Notes: generated by a model not told the origin, from the letters alone. 36,307 nt of DNA from an uncultured Eubacterium sp. (GCA_958446835.1 CAUCXT010000030.1:1-36307), one strand, 5' to 3'. Shown: positions 1 to 8,370, counted from the first letter of the stretch. Numbers and translations are program-made.

Positions 1-143
1 TACTTACTTATATATACCTATTTGCATACTTACTTATTTACTCACATGCTTACCTACATTTATGCCCACATACTCAATTTTGCATACTAACATGTATATA
101 CTTAGCTATATACACACGCATTATATCATGCGGATATACCTAT
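1..143. repeat. G-poor low-complexity AT-rich sequence
   Basis: This is the stretch downstream of the GH28 stop codon. The plus strand is nearly free of G and consists of degenerate, partly repeated words such as TACTTA, CATACT and TTGCATACT. I see no reading frame, terminator hairpin or RNA gene in it. It looks like a decayed simple repeat, or part of a longer repetitive tract that continues beyond the window. Confidence 0.45.
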
Positions 144-1733
144 CTACTTGCTCACAACAGAATCAACATTGATAAGCTCATAAGGTTCACCCTCTGCACC
201 GTTTACGGATACATTGATAAGCTTAAGATTCTTGACATTGGCTGCCACTATTCCGCGCTTGCTTGAGGCGTCACAGCCAAGCATCATTGCAGCCACTCCT
301 GATTTAGCCTCCTCGGCATAATCAATATGAACATTCTCCATTGTAACCTCAGCTATCTTCTGCTCAGGAAGTCCATATATATATGCACCTGCCACATGAC
401 AATTGTGACACTCTATGTTCTTAAATGTAAGTCTGTCTATTCTAGGTGTCCTGTCATCGACCGGCAACGGATTTTTGCTTCCTACATACTCGGTCTTTCC
501 ATCCGGATCACAGAAGTAGAAGCTGTTGACAACAAACGGTGTCATAACATTGTCCATCTTAATATTCTCAAATGTGATATTATCAAGCACAGAATCCTTG
601 CCACGGCCTCTTCTGGTCTTTACTCTGAGTCCTCTGTCCGTATTTAGGAATATGCAATCCTTAATTTTTACATCGTGCACGCCGGCGGCAATCTCACTTC
701 CCACAGTGACTGCACCATGGCCGTCACGCATGCATGACTGGCGTATAAGCATATCCGAGGTAGGAACCTTGTGCTTCTTGCCCATATAAATCTTGCCGGA
801 TTTGATTGCGATACAGTCATCACCCACTGAAAAATACACACCGACAATCTCAACACCTGTACATGATTCAGGGTCAAGTCCGTCCGTATTGTGGGAATTT
901 GCAGGGTTAATTACCTTCAAATCAACGAATCTGATATTGTCCGTAAAATATGGATGTAATGTCCATGAAGGTGAATTGGTCACCGTAACACCATGAAGCA
1001 GCACATTCTTACAATGGCTTATGAACACAAGCCTTGGTCTCCACGCTATCTTTCTTATCTTAGCGTCCTTCCACCAGTTGTCAAAGCTTGCACAGCCGTC
1101 AATAGTTCCTTCGCCTGTGATTACAACATTCTCCACGTTGATTCCCGTTATAATTCCGGTAAAGCAGTCAAGAGGATTTCCCTCCCATGAGCCAAGGTTA
1201 TACTCATCCTTCTCATCGTAGCTCTGTATCATTCCCGGAAGTATTCCGAATCTCTCTCTCTCAGTAAATGCAGAAAGCACTGCATCCTTTGCAAGGTCAA
1301 GCACAAGATTGCTCTTTAAGAAAAGTGTGGTTATCTTGTAGGTTCCGGCAGGCACGTACACTCTTCCATTCTCCGGACATGCCATGATAGCAGTCTGTAT
1401 AGCCAATGTATCATCGTGCTCACCATTTCCGTAGGCGCCAAAATCACGCACGTTAAGTGTAACGTACTCAAAATCAGTGTGAACGCTCAGGCTGCCCTTG
1501 TTTGCCTCGTTTCTGGTGCCGGCATTGCCCGCCTGCGCACTCTCCACAACCTCAATATTGTAGTCCGTGTCCGGCAAAAGCCCATATATGGATGTGATTA
1601 CGCGGTTGGTTGACTGCGTGTACACTCCATTTATATATATATCGTAGTTATTGACATCCGTATAAAAAATTCCGGTATCTTTAAGCTCTATGCAGACATT
1701 TCGCGATGTCTTTGCAACTAATCCAAGTTCCAT
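144..1733 (-). CDS. GH28 polygalacturonase, probably intracellular exo-polygalacturonase
   Basis: This enzyme hydrolyses alpha-1,4-galacturonosyl bonds of pectin. Residues 1-88 look like a fibronectin type III-like domain (the GLLPDTDY strand-turn is typical), followed by a parallel beta-helix starting at VTLNVRDFGA (91-100). All GH28 signature groups are visible: NTD at 282-284, DD at 305-306, GHG at 338-340 and RVK at 370-372, which together supply the three catalytic Asp residues, the His and the substrate-binding Arg/Lys. There is no signal peptide, so it should act in the cytoplasm on imported oligogalacturonides. An N-terminal FnIII domain is known in exo-acting bacterial GH28 enzymes, which favours an exo mode (inference). 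GGAG lies 5 bases before the chosen ATG. It is the last gene of a pectin cluster after the acetylesterase and the GH105-like gene. Exo specificity is less certain than the family. Confidence 0.9.
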   Translation of the reverse strand: MELGLVAKTSRNVCIELKDTGIFYTDVNNYDIYINGVYTQSTNRVITSIYGLLPDTDYNIEVVESAQAGNAGTRNEANKGSLSVHTDFEYVTLNVRDFGAYGNGEHDDTLAIQTAIMACPENGRVYVPAGTYKITTLFLKSNLVLDLAKDAVLSAFTERERFGILPGMIQSYDEKDEYNLGSWEGNPLDCFTGIITGINVENVVITGEGTIDGCASFDNWWKDAKIRKIAWRPRLVFISHCKNVLLHGVTVTNSPSWTLHPYFTDNIRFVDLKVINPANSHNTDGLDPESCTGVEIVGVYFSVGDDCIAIKSGKIYMGKKHKVPTSDMLIRQSCMRDGHGAVTVGSEIAAGVHDVKIKDCIFLNTDRGLRVKTRRGRGKDSVLDNITFENIKMDNVMTPFVVNSFYFCDPDGKTEYVGSKNPLPVDDRTPRIDRLTFKNIECHNCHVAGAYIYGLPEQKIAEVTMENVHIDYAEEAKSGVAAMMLGCDASSKRGIVAANVKNLKLINVSVNGAEGEPYELINVDSVVSK

Positions 1734-1830
1734 TTAATCTCCATTCTGCAGGTGTTCTAAATTAACTCCACATTGGTAACCGCTATGCTGCACCTGCCCG
1801 CATACGGCATCAAAATCATGCATTAAACAA

Positions 1831-1858
1831 AGGATGAAATTCATATAATTGTCATCCT
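1831..1858 (-). terminator. weak hairpin between GH105-like gene and GH28
   Basis: A 7-bp perfect stem (AGGATGA / TCATCCT, 14-base loop) is followed on the minus strand by TTGTTTAA. It could be a weak terminator or a processing hairpin in the roughly 205-base spacer upstream of the GH28 gene. The rest of the spacer shows no convincing promoter, so GH28 is probably transcribed by readthrough. Confidence 0.3.
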
Positions 1859-1938
1859 GCAATTGCCAGCTATCCGGCTATATATGCCTAATATTTTTCC
1901 GTCTAAACAACCATTCACTGTCAAATTGCACGCTTCTC

Positions 1939-2634
1939 TTAAGCTATATACGCCTCATACTTCTCTGCAAGCACAACCTTCAGCGCACATGCCTTCGATA
2001 AAGCAAGGGACATAACCTCATTTGCCTCCTTATTGCAAAAAAGCGGCACAGATTCCGCTCCAACACCTGACGGAACCCTGTTCTCACGCTGCCAAGCCGC
2101 GCCAACAAGCTTTTTAAGCTCATCGCGGAATATATCCACTAGTGAACGATAGAGCTCATATACAGGCTGTGCTATAGCCGCTATCGTGTCCACCAGTGAG
2201 AGCATGAACAATGCCTCCTGCATTTCATCCCTGCCCTGTGCCTTAAGAGCGGCAAACCTGACGGTAATAGCATGGTAATGCTCCTTTCCGCCAAAATAAG
2301 TCTCATAATTCATATCAAAAGCAAGCCCCATATTCTTATCGGACTTCTCAAGCGCTGTGATGATGTTCTTATACTCCTCATCCCCTGTTATGGTAAATGC
2401 GGTATATAAAAGATTCTGTGCAGATGGGAACTCAAAGCCGTCGACTGTCGCCTCAGCCTCCTTCATCTGCTCTGCCTTGCTCACAATAAGCTTGCCAAGC
2501 TCCTCCTTCTGTGCACTGTCCGATGAAAGAACATTGTATTCCCAGACAGCACGGCTCACTATAACTCCCTGTGCAGAACCCATATTGTCCACAGACATAT
2601 CCCGCAGCTTGTCAATAATCTCATTCGTTGTCAT
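1939..2634 (-). CDS. short GH88/GH105-like (unsaturated uronyl hydrolase-like) protein
   Basis: Family members are alpha6/alpha6-barrel hydrolases that remove unsaturated galacturonic acid from pectin oligomers. Fragments of the family pattern can be recognised: MNYETYFGGKEHY (like YET...Y in YteR/YesR), SLVDTI (like ALVD) and a C-terminal EANEVMSLALSKACALK stretch (like GSAMFAYALAKGIRLG). At about 231 residues it is much shorter than the usual 340-380. The stretch between the YET and ALVD motifs is compressed, and the conserved YxDI/Q part reads YHAI. Catalytic competence is therefore doubtful; it could be a pseudoenzyme or a distinct family. The ATG chosen has AGGA 9 bases upstream; a TTG 18 bases earlier is in frame but overlaps that Shine-Dalgarno sequence. 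It lies between the acetylesterase and GH28, so a pectin role is likely from context. Family assignment is by eye only. Confidence 0.45.
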   Translation of the reverse strand: MTTNEIIDKLRDMSVDNMGSAQGVIVSRAVWEYNVLSSDSAQKEELGKLIVSKAEQMKEAEATVDGFEFPSAQNLLYTAFTITGDEEYKNIITALEKSDKNMGLAFDMNYETYFGGKEHYHAITVRFAALKAQGRDEMQEALFMLSLVDTIAAIAQPVYELYRSLVDIFRDELKKLVGAAWQRENRVPSGVGAESVPLFCNKEANEVMSLALSKACALKVVLAEKYEAYIA

Positions 2635-2772
2635 AATCCATCTTCCTTTCAACTTTTTAGAAATCTATTTTCGTTTCATATATTGGTGCCGTTATATATT
2701 TATCCCAAAAACTCACTCTGTAACCACACCTGTTGCATACATGCTTGTTCTAACCAGCCTTGCCCGATACTA

Positions 2773-3507
2773 TTAATCGATAAGCAATGCCGCGTCCTCC
2801 TTCACATCGTCCGGATTCACCAGCATATCACGATATGGGCTTGAAAGCTGTGCTATTCCCGCGGCTATAAGCTCTGCAAACACAACTGCACCCGCATATT
2901 GAAGATGTGTATTGTCTGTCTTTCCATCAGGGAAATTAGGAAATTCTCCCGTTGCTAAATGCATGAACCACTTACGGCTGGCCACATCCCCAGCCTTCTC
3001 TATCTTCCTGCGGCTCATCGTACACAAGTCAATCACAGGCACGTCACACTCCCTGCCTACCTCCAGCATAGCCTGAGGGTACGTAAGATGTGTATTATCA
3101 GCAAGCTTTCCCTCCGACTCAAACAGACGTCTGTATAAAGGTGTGATAAGAAGCGGATATGCTCCTACATTCTTTGCAGTGTTTATAAATGTCCTAAGAT
3201 TATCCTTAAATGTAGTCTGCGGGTCTGTATATCTTAATGGATCATTCTTCTCATCGTTATGTCCGAACTGAATAAAAAGGAAATCGCCCTTGCGGATATT
3301 TTCCTTGATAAATTCCAATCTGCCCTCATCTATGAAGCTCTTCGTGCTTCTTCCGTTCTCGGCGCGATTGACAATAAGTATCTCCTTCTTCACAAATAGT
3401 GAAAAGCCCTGTCCGATACCACACTGCGGATAGCTTGTAAAATCATTCTGCTTTACCGTTGAATCCCCTGCCCAGAAAATTCTAGGCATTTCCGACAATA
3501 ATGCCAT
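2773..3507 (-). CDS. rhamnogalacturonan acetylesterase (CE12, SGNH hydrolase)
   Basis: This enzyme removes acetyl groups from galacturonate of rhamnogalacturonan I. The SGNH blocks are all present: GDST at 14-17 with nucleophile Ser16, the NRAENGRS block around 47-54, GHND at 82-85 with oxyanion Asn84, and the DNTH block at 198-201 giving Asp198 and His201. Length (244 residues) and the N-terminal FWAGDST start are normal for the YesT/RGAE type. No signal peptide is present, so it acts on imported oligosaccharides. AGAGGA lies about 8 bases before the ATG. A good promoter lies about 230 bases upstream, so this gene probably opens a three-gene transcript with the GH105-like and GH28 genes. The preceding ABC transporter transcript ends at a strong terminator, but both units point to the same substrate. 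Confidence 0.9.
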   Translation of the reverse strand: MALLSEMPRIFWAGDSTVKQNDFTSYPQCGIGQGFSLFVKKEILIVNRAENGRSTKSFIDEGRLEFIKENIRKGDFLFIQFGHNDEKNDPLRYTDPQTTFKDNLRTFINTAKNVGAYPLLITPLYRRLFESEGKLADNTHLTYPQAMLEVGRECDVPVIDLCTMSRRKIEKAGDVASRKWFMHLATGEFPNFPDGKTDNTHLQYAGAVVFAELIAAGIAQLSSPYRDMLVNPDDVKEDAALLID

Positions 3508-3738
3508 CTTATATTCCTCTTTTCTTCTTCAACCGGTTCTGTCTCAATCAGCATTACCCTTCCATGCTGTTTCATCGCTTACCCGGTTATAATGTTATTT
3601 TAATCCTTTGTCCGCAACAAGTTCGATGACTTACGTCTCCCATATCCTTGTCCGGCTCATAGCAATTATAAAAACAAAAATATCGTATTAATCTGTCTTA
3701 TGACAAATTTTCCGTATTTTTGTACCACATATATTGTT

Positions 3739-3767
3739 ATTTTACTACATTTACACTGATTTTTCAA
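3739..3767 (-). promoter_or_regulatory. sigma-A promoter of the acetylesterase-GH28 unit
   Basis: On the minus strand TTGAAA (-35) and TAAAAT (-10) are separated by 17 bases, each one mismatch from consensus. A second, weaker candidate (TTGTCA, 18 bases, TATTTT) lies 40-60 bases downstream. The 399-base spacer 3508-3906 also holds the upstream terminator and a CGGTTATAA word at 3584-3592 that recurs upstream of the ABC operon; no gene is visible in it. Confidence 0.6.
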
Positions 3768-3831
3768 TCTCCATGCTAACTTTTACCGACAATTTAATAC
3801 TCCTAATGCTATAATAACACCTAATCAAATG

Positions 3832-3864
3832 TAAAAAGGGTTCCGGGGAACATCCCCGAAACCC
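3832..3864 (-). terminator. Rho-independent terminator of the sugar ABC operon
   Basis: A 12-bp GC-rich stem with one mismatch and a 3-base loop (GGGTTTCGGGGA on one arm) is followed on the minus strand by TTTTTAC. It lies just downstream of the YtcP-type permease stop codon and should separate the transporter transcript from the acetylesterase unit. Confidence 0.9.
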
Positions 3865-3906
3865 TAAGCTTCGTATCACACAAATTATGCGATTCGCATT
3901 ACAAAA

Positions 3907-4773
3907 TCACTCTTTAACGGCACCTACGTTGATACCCTGTACAAAGTAATCCTGGCAGAATGGATACAAAATCATGAATGGAATGATAGCCACAATAACG
4001 GCTGCATTCTGAAGTGCATTCGTAGAAATAGTATCATCTGTAGGAAGGTCACTATCCATAACCATACTACGCAGCTTCATCTGGAAGTTAAATAACTTAT
4101 TGTTAGTTACATAAATCTTGAAGTTGGTGTAATCGTTCCAGTAAGTAACTGAGAACATAAGTCCAATGGCTGCAAGAGCTGCCTTTGAAAGAGGAAGAAC
4201 GATTGTGAGGAAAGTTCTCATAGGAGAACATCCGTCAATCTCGGCTGCCTCGAAAAGCGACTCAGGAATACCCTCAAAGAAGTTTCTCATGAGTACAAGG
4301 TTATATACGTTGATACCAAGTGGAAGGATAACTGACCACAATGTATCTGTTAAGTGCAGCTTCATCATAACGATGTATGTTGGAATCATACCGCCTGAGA
4401 AGAGCATTGTGAAGAGAAGTAACCATGAGAACAATGTTCTACCCGGCATCTCCCACTGAATAAGTACATAAGCTCCCAATGTTGAAAGGAGAAGTCCTAA
4501 AAATGTACCTGCTACTGTTACAAGTAATGAAACAAGGAATGGTCTGTAAAGAGTTACACTGGTTACAATCGACTTATAAGCTGAGAATGTAAACTTCTCA
4601 GGCCAGAGTCTAAGACCATATCCTGCTGCTGAGTCGAACGAGTCGACAAGTACCTTCACAAGTGGGAAAAGTATCAGCAGTGAAATAATGATAAACAAAA
4701 TTGTGTTAAAAACTGCAAAAGGAGTAATTTTGTTCTTCGGTTTTACATAAACATATTTCTTTTCATCTTCCAT
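3907..4773 (-). CDS. carbohydrate ABC transporter permease, YtcP/MalG type
   Basis: This is the second inner-membrane subunit of an oligosaccharide importer. It has 288 residues with about six membrane segments (first around 19-43). The EAA loop EAAEIDGCSPMRTF at about 175-188 is the contact site for the ATPase. The C-terminus GINVGAVKE is typical of the YtcP group, which pairs with LplB-type permeases and large solute-binding lipoproteins in rhamnogalacturonan and other complex-glycan uptake. The start has a perfect AAGGAGG 8 bases upstream and lies 14 bases after the LplB-like gene, so the two are co-translated. No ATPase gene is nearby; a shared MsmX-type ATPase elsewhere in the genome is expected for this family. 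Confidence 0.92.
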   Translation of the reverse strand: MEDEKKYVYVKPKNKITPFAVFNTILFIIISLLILFPLVKVLVDSFDSAAGYGLRLWPEKFTFSAYKSIVTSVTLYRPFLVSLLVTVAGTFLGLLLSTLGAYVLIQWEMPGRTLFSWLLLFTMLFSGGMIPTYIVMMKLHLTDTLWSVILPLGINVYNLVLMRNFFEGIPESLFEAAEIDGCSPMRTFLTIVLPLSKAALAAIGLMFSVTYWNDYTNFKIYVTNNKLFNFQMKLRSMVMDSDLPTDDTISTNALQNAAVIVAIIPFMILYPFCQDYFVQGINVGAVKE

Positions 4774-4787
4774 TATCGATTACCTCC

Positions 4788-6329
4788 TTAAACAATTCCA
4801 CGGCCACGCACCTTCTTGGATGCGTAGTTACATATCAATACAAGAATACAGCTTACAACGGATCTGAAAAGACCAACCGCTGTTGTATAACCGTATGATG
4901 GAGTACCTGAACCGAATGTCTGACGATATGTGTATGTCTGAAGAACATCTGCCTTAGGTCTTACTGTATCGTTGTACAATACGAATACTGACTCGAAAAG
5001 GTTCATAACCTTAGCAAGGTTAAGAATAAATACTGTAATAATTGTATTGGCAAGAGCAGGAAGAGTGATGTATCTCATTCTGTTCATTCTGTTAGCACCG
5101 TCAATCTGAGCTGCCTCATAGAGATCAGGGCTGATTCCTGAAAGTGTAGCAAGGAAGAGGATTGTTCCCCAACCTGTATCCTTCCAGATATTGATCATAA
5201 AGTATACCGGTCTCCAGTTAGAGAGAGAGGTGAGGAAGCTGACCGGCTTATCTACCCAGCCAAGCTTTAATAAAATCGCATTAACAACACCTGTTGAAGA
5301 TATAACTGCGTTACCTGCGGCGTCAACTACAGCCTGTCCTGTCACAGGATCCATAACTGTAATCTGTGACTCTGAAAGAATCATCTTGAAGAGAGATGCA
5401 ACAACTACCCATGACATGAAATGCGGAAGGTAGATGATTGTCTGTACAGTCTTCTTGAAGTGGATGTTCTTCATCTCGTTGAGGAGAAGGGAGATGAGAA
5501 CTGCCATAAATGTATTAAGTACTAACTTGATGATTGAGAGGTACAGTGTGTTGGTAAATGCTGTCATGAACTGCTGGCTCTTAAGCTTACCTAACTCTGT
5601 AAGTCCGAACATGTTAACGAAGTTAGCAATACCTGAATAGTAAGGCTGAAGACCTGACTTATACTCTGTAAAAGCATATCTTAAACCTAACATAGGTAAA
5701 TAGTTAAAAATAACAAGGAAAACTAAAACCGGTAAGAGCATTACATAGAACCATCTGTAGATGTACATTCTTCTCCAAATGCTCTTGGAATTTCCCAAGA
5801 AATGAGGATCTACCTCAGGCTTTTTCTTTATCTTATAAACATCAAGGAAAACGCCTGCAACGCCTACGATTGTACCGATAATTACAATCGGAAGACCAAG
5901 TCCCATCTCCATATTAGGGGCTCCATGCCAACCGCATGTATTGTTATATGCTACACCAAATACTACAGCTGCAAGAACAGTTGTAATAATTGAAAATTTT
6001 TCATACTTAACTGCACAGAGGATAACGGACGCTACAAGGAGTGCCATAAATAAATACCATACCCACTGATGCTCATAGTTCATCATACCGAACGAATTGT
6101 AATAATCTACTACCTTATACCCCAATGTTGCATCATACTTCATTGCAGGGGTTAACTTATCATAATCTGAATTCTGAATAAACGGAAACATACCGCCAAC
6201 AAACGAAATAACCGCACCGGCTATTGCGATAGGTCTTATGTTGCGCTCTTCGCGTCTGACCTGCCATCCACAGCTTGGGCATTTCTTCGCCTTCTTAGGT
6301 ATCTCAGTTCCACATGCTTTACATAACAT
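4788..6329 (-). CDS. LplB-type ABC permease fused to N-terminal zinc ribbon and extra membrane domain
   Basis: This is the first permease of the pectin-oligosaccharide importer. Residues 1-21 form a zinc ribbon (CxxC at 3-6, CxxC at 17-20) and 22-30 are basic. About 32-164 hold roughly four hydrophobic segments (32-51, 89-106, 112-129, 145-164) unlike a permease. From about 185 onward it is a normal LplB/UgpA-type permease with the EAA loop EAAQIDGANRM at 405-415. Stand-alone LplB proteins are about 300-320 residues, so roughly 190 residues are extra. The start is the ATG with AGGAAGG 8 bases before it; a TTG six bases earlier is less likely. It follows the binding-protein gene after a 181-base spacer with a hairpin and precedes the YtcP-type permease. 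The cytosolic zinc ribbon may sense or dock something; its role is unknown. Confidence 0.9.
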   Translation of the reverse strand: MLCKACGTEIPKKAKKCPSCGWQVRREERNIRPIAIAGAVISFVGGMFPFIQNSDYDKLTPAMKYDATLGYKVVDYYNSFGMMNYEHQWVWYLFMALLVASVILCAVKYEKFSIITTVLAAVVFGVAYNNTCGWHGAPNMEMGLGLPIVIIGTIVGVAGVFLDVYKIKKKPEVDPHFLGNSKSIWRRMYIYRWFYVMLLPVLVFLVIFNYLPMLGLRYAFTEYKSGLQPYYSGIANFVNMFGLTELGKLKSQQFMTAFTNTLYLSIIKLVLNTFMAVLISLLLNEMKNIHFKKTVQTIIYLPHFMSWVVVASLFKMILSESQITVMDPVTGQAVVDAAGNAVISSTGVVNAILLKLGWVDKPVSFLTSLSNWRPVYFMINIWKDTGWGTILFLATLSGISPDLYEAAQIDGANRMNRMRYITLPALANTIITVFILNLAKVMNLFESVFVLYNDTVRPKADVLQTYTYRQTFGSGTPSYGYTTAVGLFRSVVSCILVLICNYASKKVRGRGIV

Positions 6330-6422
6330 TAGCAATACCTTCCTTTACGAAAAATGTATAGTTATTTGAAAAGTTGCCGAAGCAACAATTATTTAGATTA
6401 TCAACGCCTTTACCTTGAAATA

Positions 6423-6450
6423 CTGCCGGGAACCTTATGGTTCCCGACAG
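6423..6450 (-). terminator. intra-operon stem-loop after the binding-protein gene
   Basis: A 12-bp stem (CTGTCGGGAACC / GGTTCCCGGCAG on the minus strand, one G-U pair, 4-base loop) is followed only by TATTTC. The weak T tract suggests partial termination or 3' end protection, a common way to make more binding protein than permease. Confidence 0.65.
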
Positions 6451-6510
6451 TCCCATATCTTACATAATTAATTATTCTTGAGCCACTCGCAAATAACTAT
6501 CAGAAGATAA

Positions 6511-8139
6511 TTAGTTGTTAAATGAATCTAATACTAACTGAGAAAGTGCTCCACAGTTAGCCTGGTACTCAGCTATAGCCTCAGCACCTGTCATCTGTCC
6601 CTGAGCAACAGCAGCGATAAGTCTTGTCTTCTCGTTCCAGATTGTTGACTGGTTCTCAAGAGACTCATCTGTAGCGTTCATCTTAGGAGCATACTTAGAA
6701 TTCTCATTGAATATGTTAAATGAGTTACGAGCTGCTTCTGTTGTAGATGTACCAGCACCTGGATCTCCATCTGGGTAAAGTGTTGAATCGAAATCAGCAA
6801 TCTTTAACTGTGACTCGAAAAGGTTCTTAGATGTCTTTGATGTCTTGCCATCTCTTGCAGCAGACTCTGTAAGCTGGAATACAAGCTTGCCGTCATCGCC
6901 AACAACATAATGTGTACCCTCTACACCGTACTGCCATAACATCTGAACCTCACCACCATCAAGGATTGGATCGATGAAATACTTGAATACGCCTTCTGGG
7001 TTCTCACAAGCTGATGTGATACAAATCATAGGAGAAAGTCTCTCTGTGTAAGCACCAACCTCAGCGATTGGCTTAAGTACCCAAACGCCTTCATCCCAGC
7101 CCTTGTTAGCGAGCTTGTCTGTAATTGTCTGTGCCCATGTACCAGCCCAGTATGTGAATACTGATGTTGAAGTTCCCTCGTAGAACTTATCACGAACCTT
7201 AGATGTTGAAGGGTTGCTGAAGATATCTGCATCGAGGTATCCCTCGCTAACGCCCCATGCTAATCTGTCAAGAGCAGCAGCCATAGCGTCTGTTGTAAAT
7301 CCGTCTACCCAAGCGCCTGCTGTCTCATCATAGTAGAAATCAGGATAAGCGTCCTGATAGAACTCTGGGAGGTAGTTAGTATATGGAGCCTCACCTGTTA
7401 CAAGACCTGCAGCAAGGATTGGAGCAGCACCTGTAACGTTCTTAAGAGCTGCTAAGAACTCCTGATACTCAGCCCATGTTGTAGGAAGAGTATCCTCTGT
7501 GTAGCCTGCCTGCTCAGCAAGAGCCTTGTTAACGTATGTAACACAGCCGCCACCACGTGCAGGGTACATACCGAAGATGCCTTCTTCTCCGTCCGGTCCC
7601 TTTGTGTACCATGTGCTGATAACTGAATCAGCATATGAGTTAAGTCTGCCTGAGTTAACAATCTCAGAATTGTTCCAAGCATCTGTCATGTTCCAAAGGT
7701 TACCCTGTGCAGCATAAGATGCATAGAAGTTAGATGGAAGAATAACTACATCTGCAAGTGTTGACTTATCGTTGAATGCGATACCGATCTGATCAGCGTA
7801 ACCGCTGTGGTCAGGACGTACCCACTCGATCTCGATACCGAGCTTCTCAGCTAATGCATTGTAGAATGCCTCAGCATAGTTGTCGCCCTCCTTAAAGATT
7901 GTTCCGTCCCACATAACCTTAATCTTCTCTGGCTTAACTACCTCAGCTGGCTGAGTAGATGTCTCCTCAGATGAAGTCTCTGTTGTAGAATCTGTTGATG
8001 TTGCCTCTGTTGATGTTGTCTCCGGAGCAGATGTAGAAGTGCCATTGTTGTTACCTGTTGCACTGTTACATGCTGTCATAGAGAGTGCCATAGTAGCTAC
8101 AAGTCCAAGAGAGACAGCCTTTTTTGTCATCTTTCTCAT
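6511..8139 (-). CDS. sugar ABC transporter solute-binding lipoprotein (LplA/YtcQ-like)
   Basis: This is an extracellular binding protein of about 540 residues, the large type that partners LplB/YtcP permeases. It has a positive N-terminus and hydrophobic core (about 8-20), and the lipobox-like SMTAC gives lipidated Cys24. Residues 25-66 are a Ser/Thr/Glu/Pro-rich spacer, followed by the mature domain starting IKVMWDG. The substrate is probably a galacturonide or rhamnogalacturonan oligomer, judged only from the adjoining CE12, GH105-like and GH28 genes. AAAGGAGG lies 11 bases before the first ATG; the ATG at residue 4 is a weaker alternative. It is the first gene of the operon, behind a long regulatory region with a cre site and repeats. 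Thr/Ser codons dominate the linker, which is normal for Lachnospiraceae binding proteins. Confidence 0.92.
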   Translation of the reverse strand: MRKMTKKAVSLGLVATMALSMTACNSATGNNNGTSTSAPETTSTEATSTDSTTETSSEETSTQPAEVVKPEKIKVMWDGTIFKEGDNYAEAFYNALAEKLGIEIEWVRPDHSGYADQIGIAFNDKSTLADVVILPSNFYASYAAQGNLWNMTDAWNNSEIVNSGRLNSYADSVISTWYTKGPDGEEGIFGMYPARGGGCVTYVNKALAEQAGYTEDTLPTTWAEYQEFLAALKNVTGAAPILAAGLVTGEAPYTNYLPEFYQDAYPDFYYDETAGAWVDGFTTDAMAAALDRLAWGVSEGYLDADIFSNPSTSKVRDKFYEGTSTSVFTYWAGTWAQTITDKLANKGWDEGVWVLKPIAEVGAYTERLSPMICITSACENPEGVFKYFIDPILDGGEVQMLWQYGVEGTHYVVGDDGKLVFQLTESAARDGKTSKTSKNLFESQLKIADFDSTLYPDGDPGAGTSTTEAARNSFNIFNENSKYAPKMNATDESLENQSTIWNEKTRLIAAVAQGQMTGAEAIAEYQANCGALSQLVLDSFNN

Positions 8140-8186
8140 AGTAAGAATGACCTCCTTTAAAAATATAAAGATAAATGATTATTACT

Positions 8187-8214
8187 GGTATAACCCTCTT
8201 ATCGGTTATAACCG
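8187..8214. promoter_or_regulatory. paired palindromic boxes GGTATAACC and CGGTTATAACCG
   Basis: A perfect 12-bp palindrome (8203-8214) lies 7 bases from a related 9-base box GGTATAACC (8187-8195), with centres about 17.5 bases apart. They fall in the putative leader of the binding-protein mRNA. A similar CGGTTATAA word occurs upstream of the acetylesterase. They could be an operator for a sugar-responsive regulator; no regulator gene is in the window. Confidence 0.35.
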
Positions 8215-8259
8215 TACCCCTCAATTAGCATTAGTAATAATTCTAATTTCGGTATACTC

Positions 8260-8289
8260 ATACTACCACATTTTATACAAAATATACAA
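8260..8289 (-). promoter_or_regulatory. candidate promoter of the sugar ABC operon
   Basis: TTGTAT and TAGTAT are separated by 18 bases on the minus strand, about 120 bases upstream of the binding-protein start. A second candidate (TTGTTT, 17 bases, TAAAAT at 8374-8402) lies further upstream near the cre site. Both are imperfect. Confidence 0.35.
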
Positions 8290-8340
8290 GTACTATTTTT
8301 ATTAATTTTAATCTTTTTCTGCATAATTTTTAACTATATA

Positions 8341-8370
8341 TTGTTTTATATTGTTTTGTATTGTTTTATA
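8341..8370. repeat. three tandem 10-bp repeats upstream of the ABC operon
   Basis: Three head-to-tail copies of TTGTTTTATA occur; the middle copy reads TTGTTTTGTA. The 10-base period puts each copy on the same helix face, as expected of direct-repeat sites for AraC-type or YesN-type regulators that often control LplB/YtcP transporters. It could also just be an AT-rich upstream element. Confidence 0.5.

Noticed and set aside
2357..2776. Plus-strand open frame of 139 codons over the GH105-like gene
   Set aside because: It lies antisense to a supported gene, has no ribosome site and no recognisable protein features; the same holds for the other antisense frames in the window.
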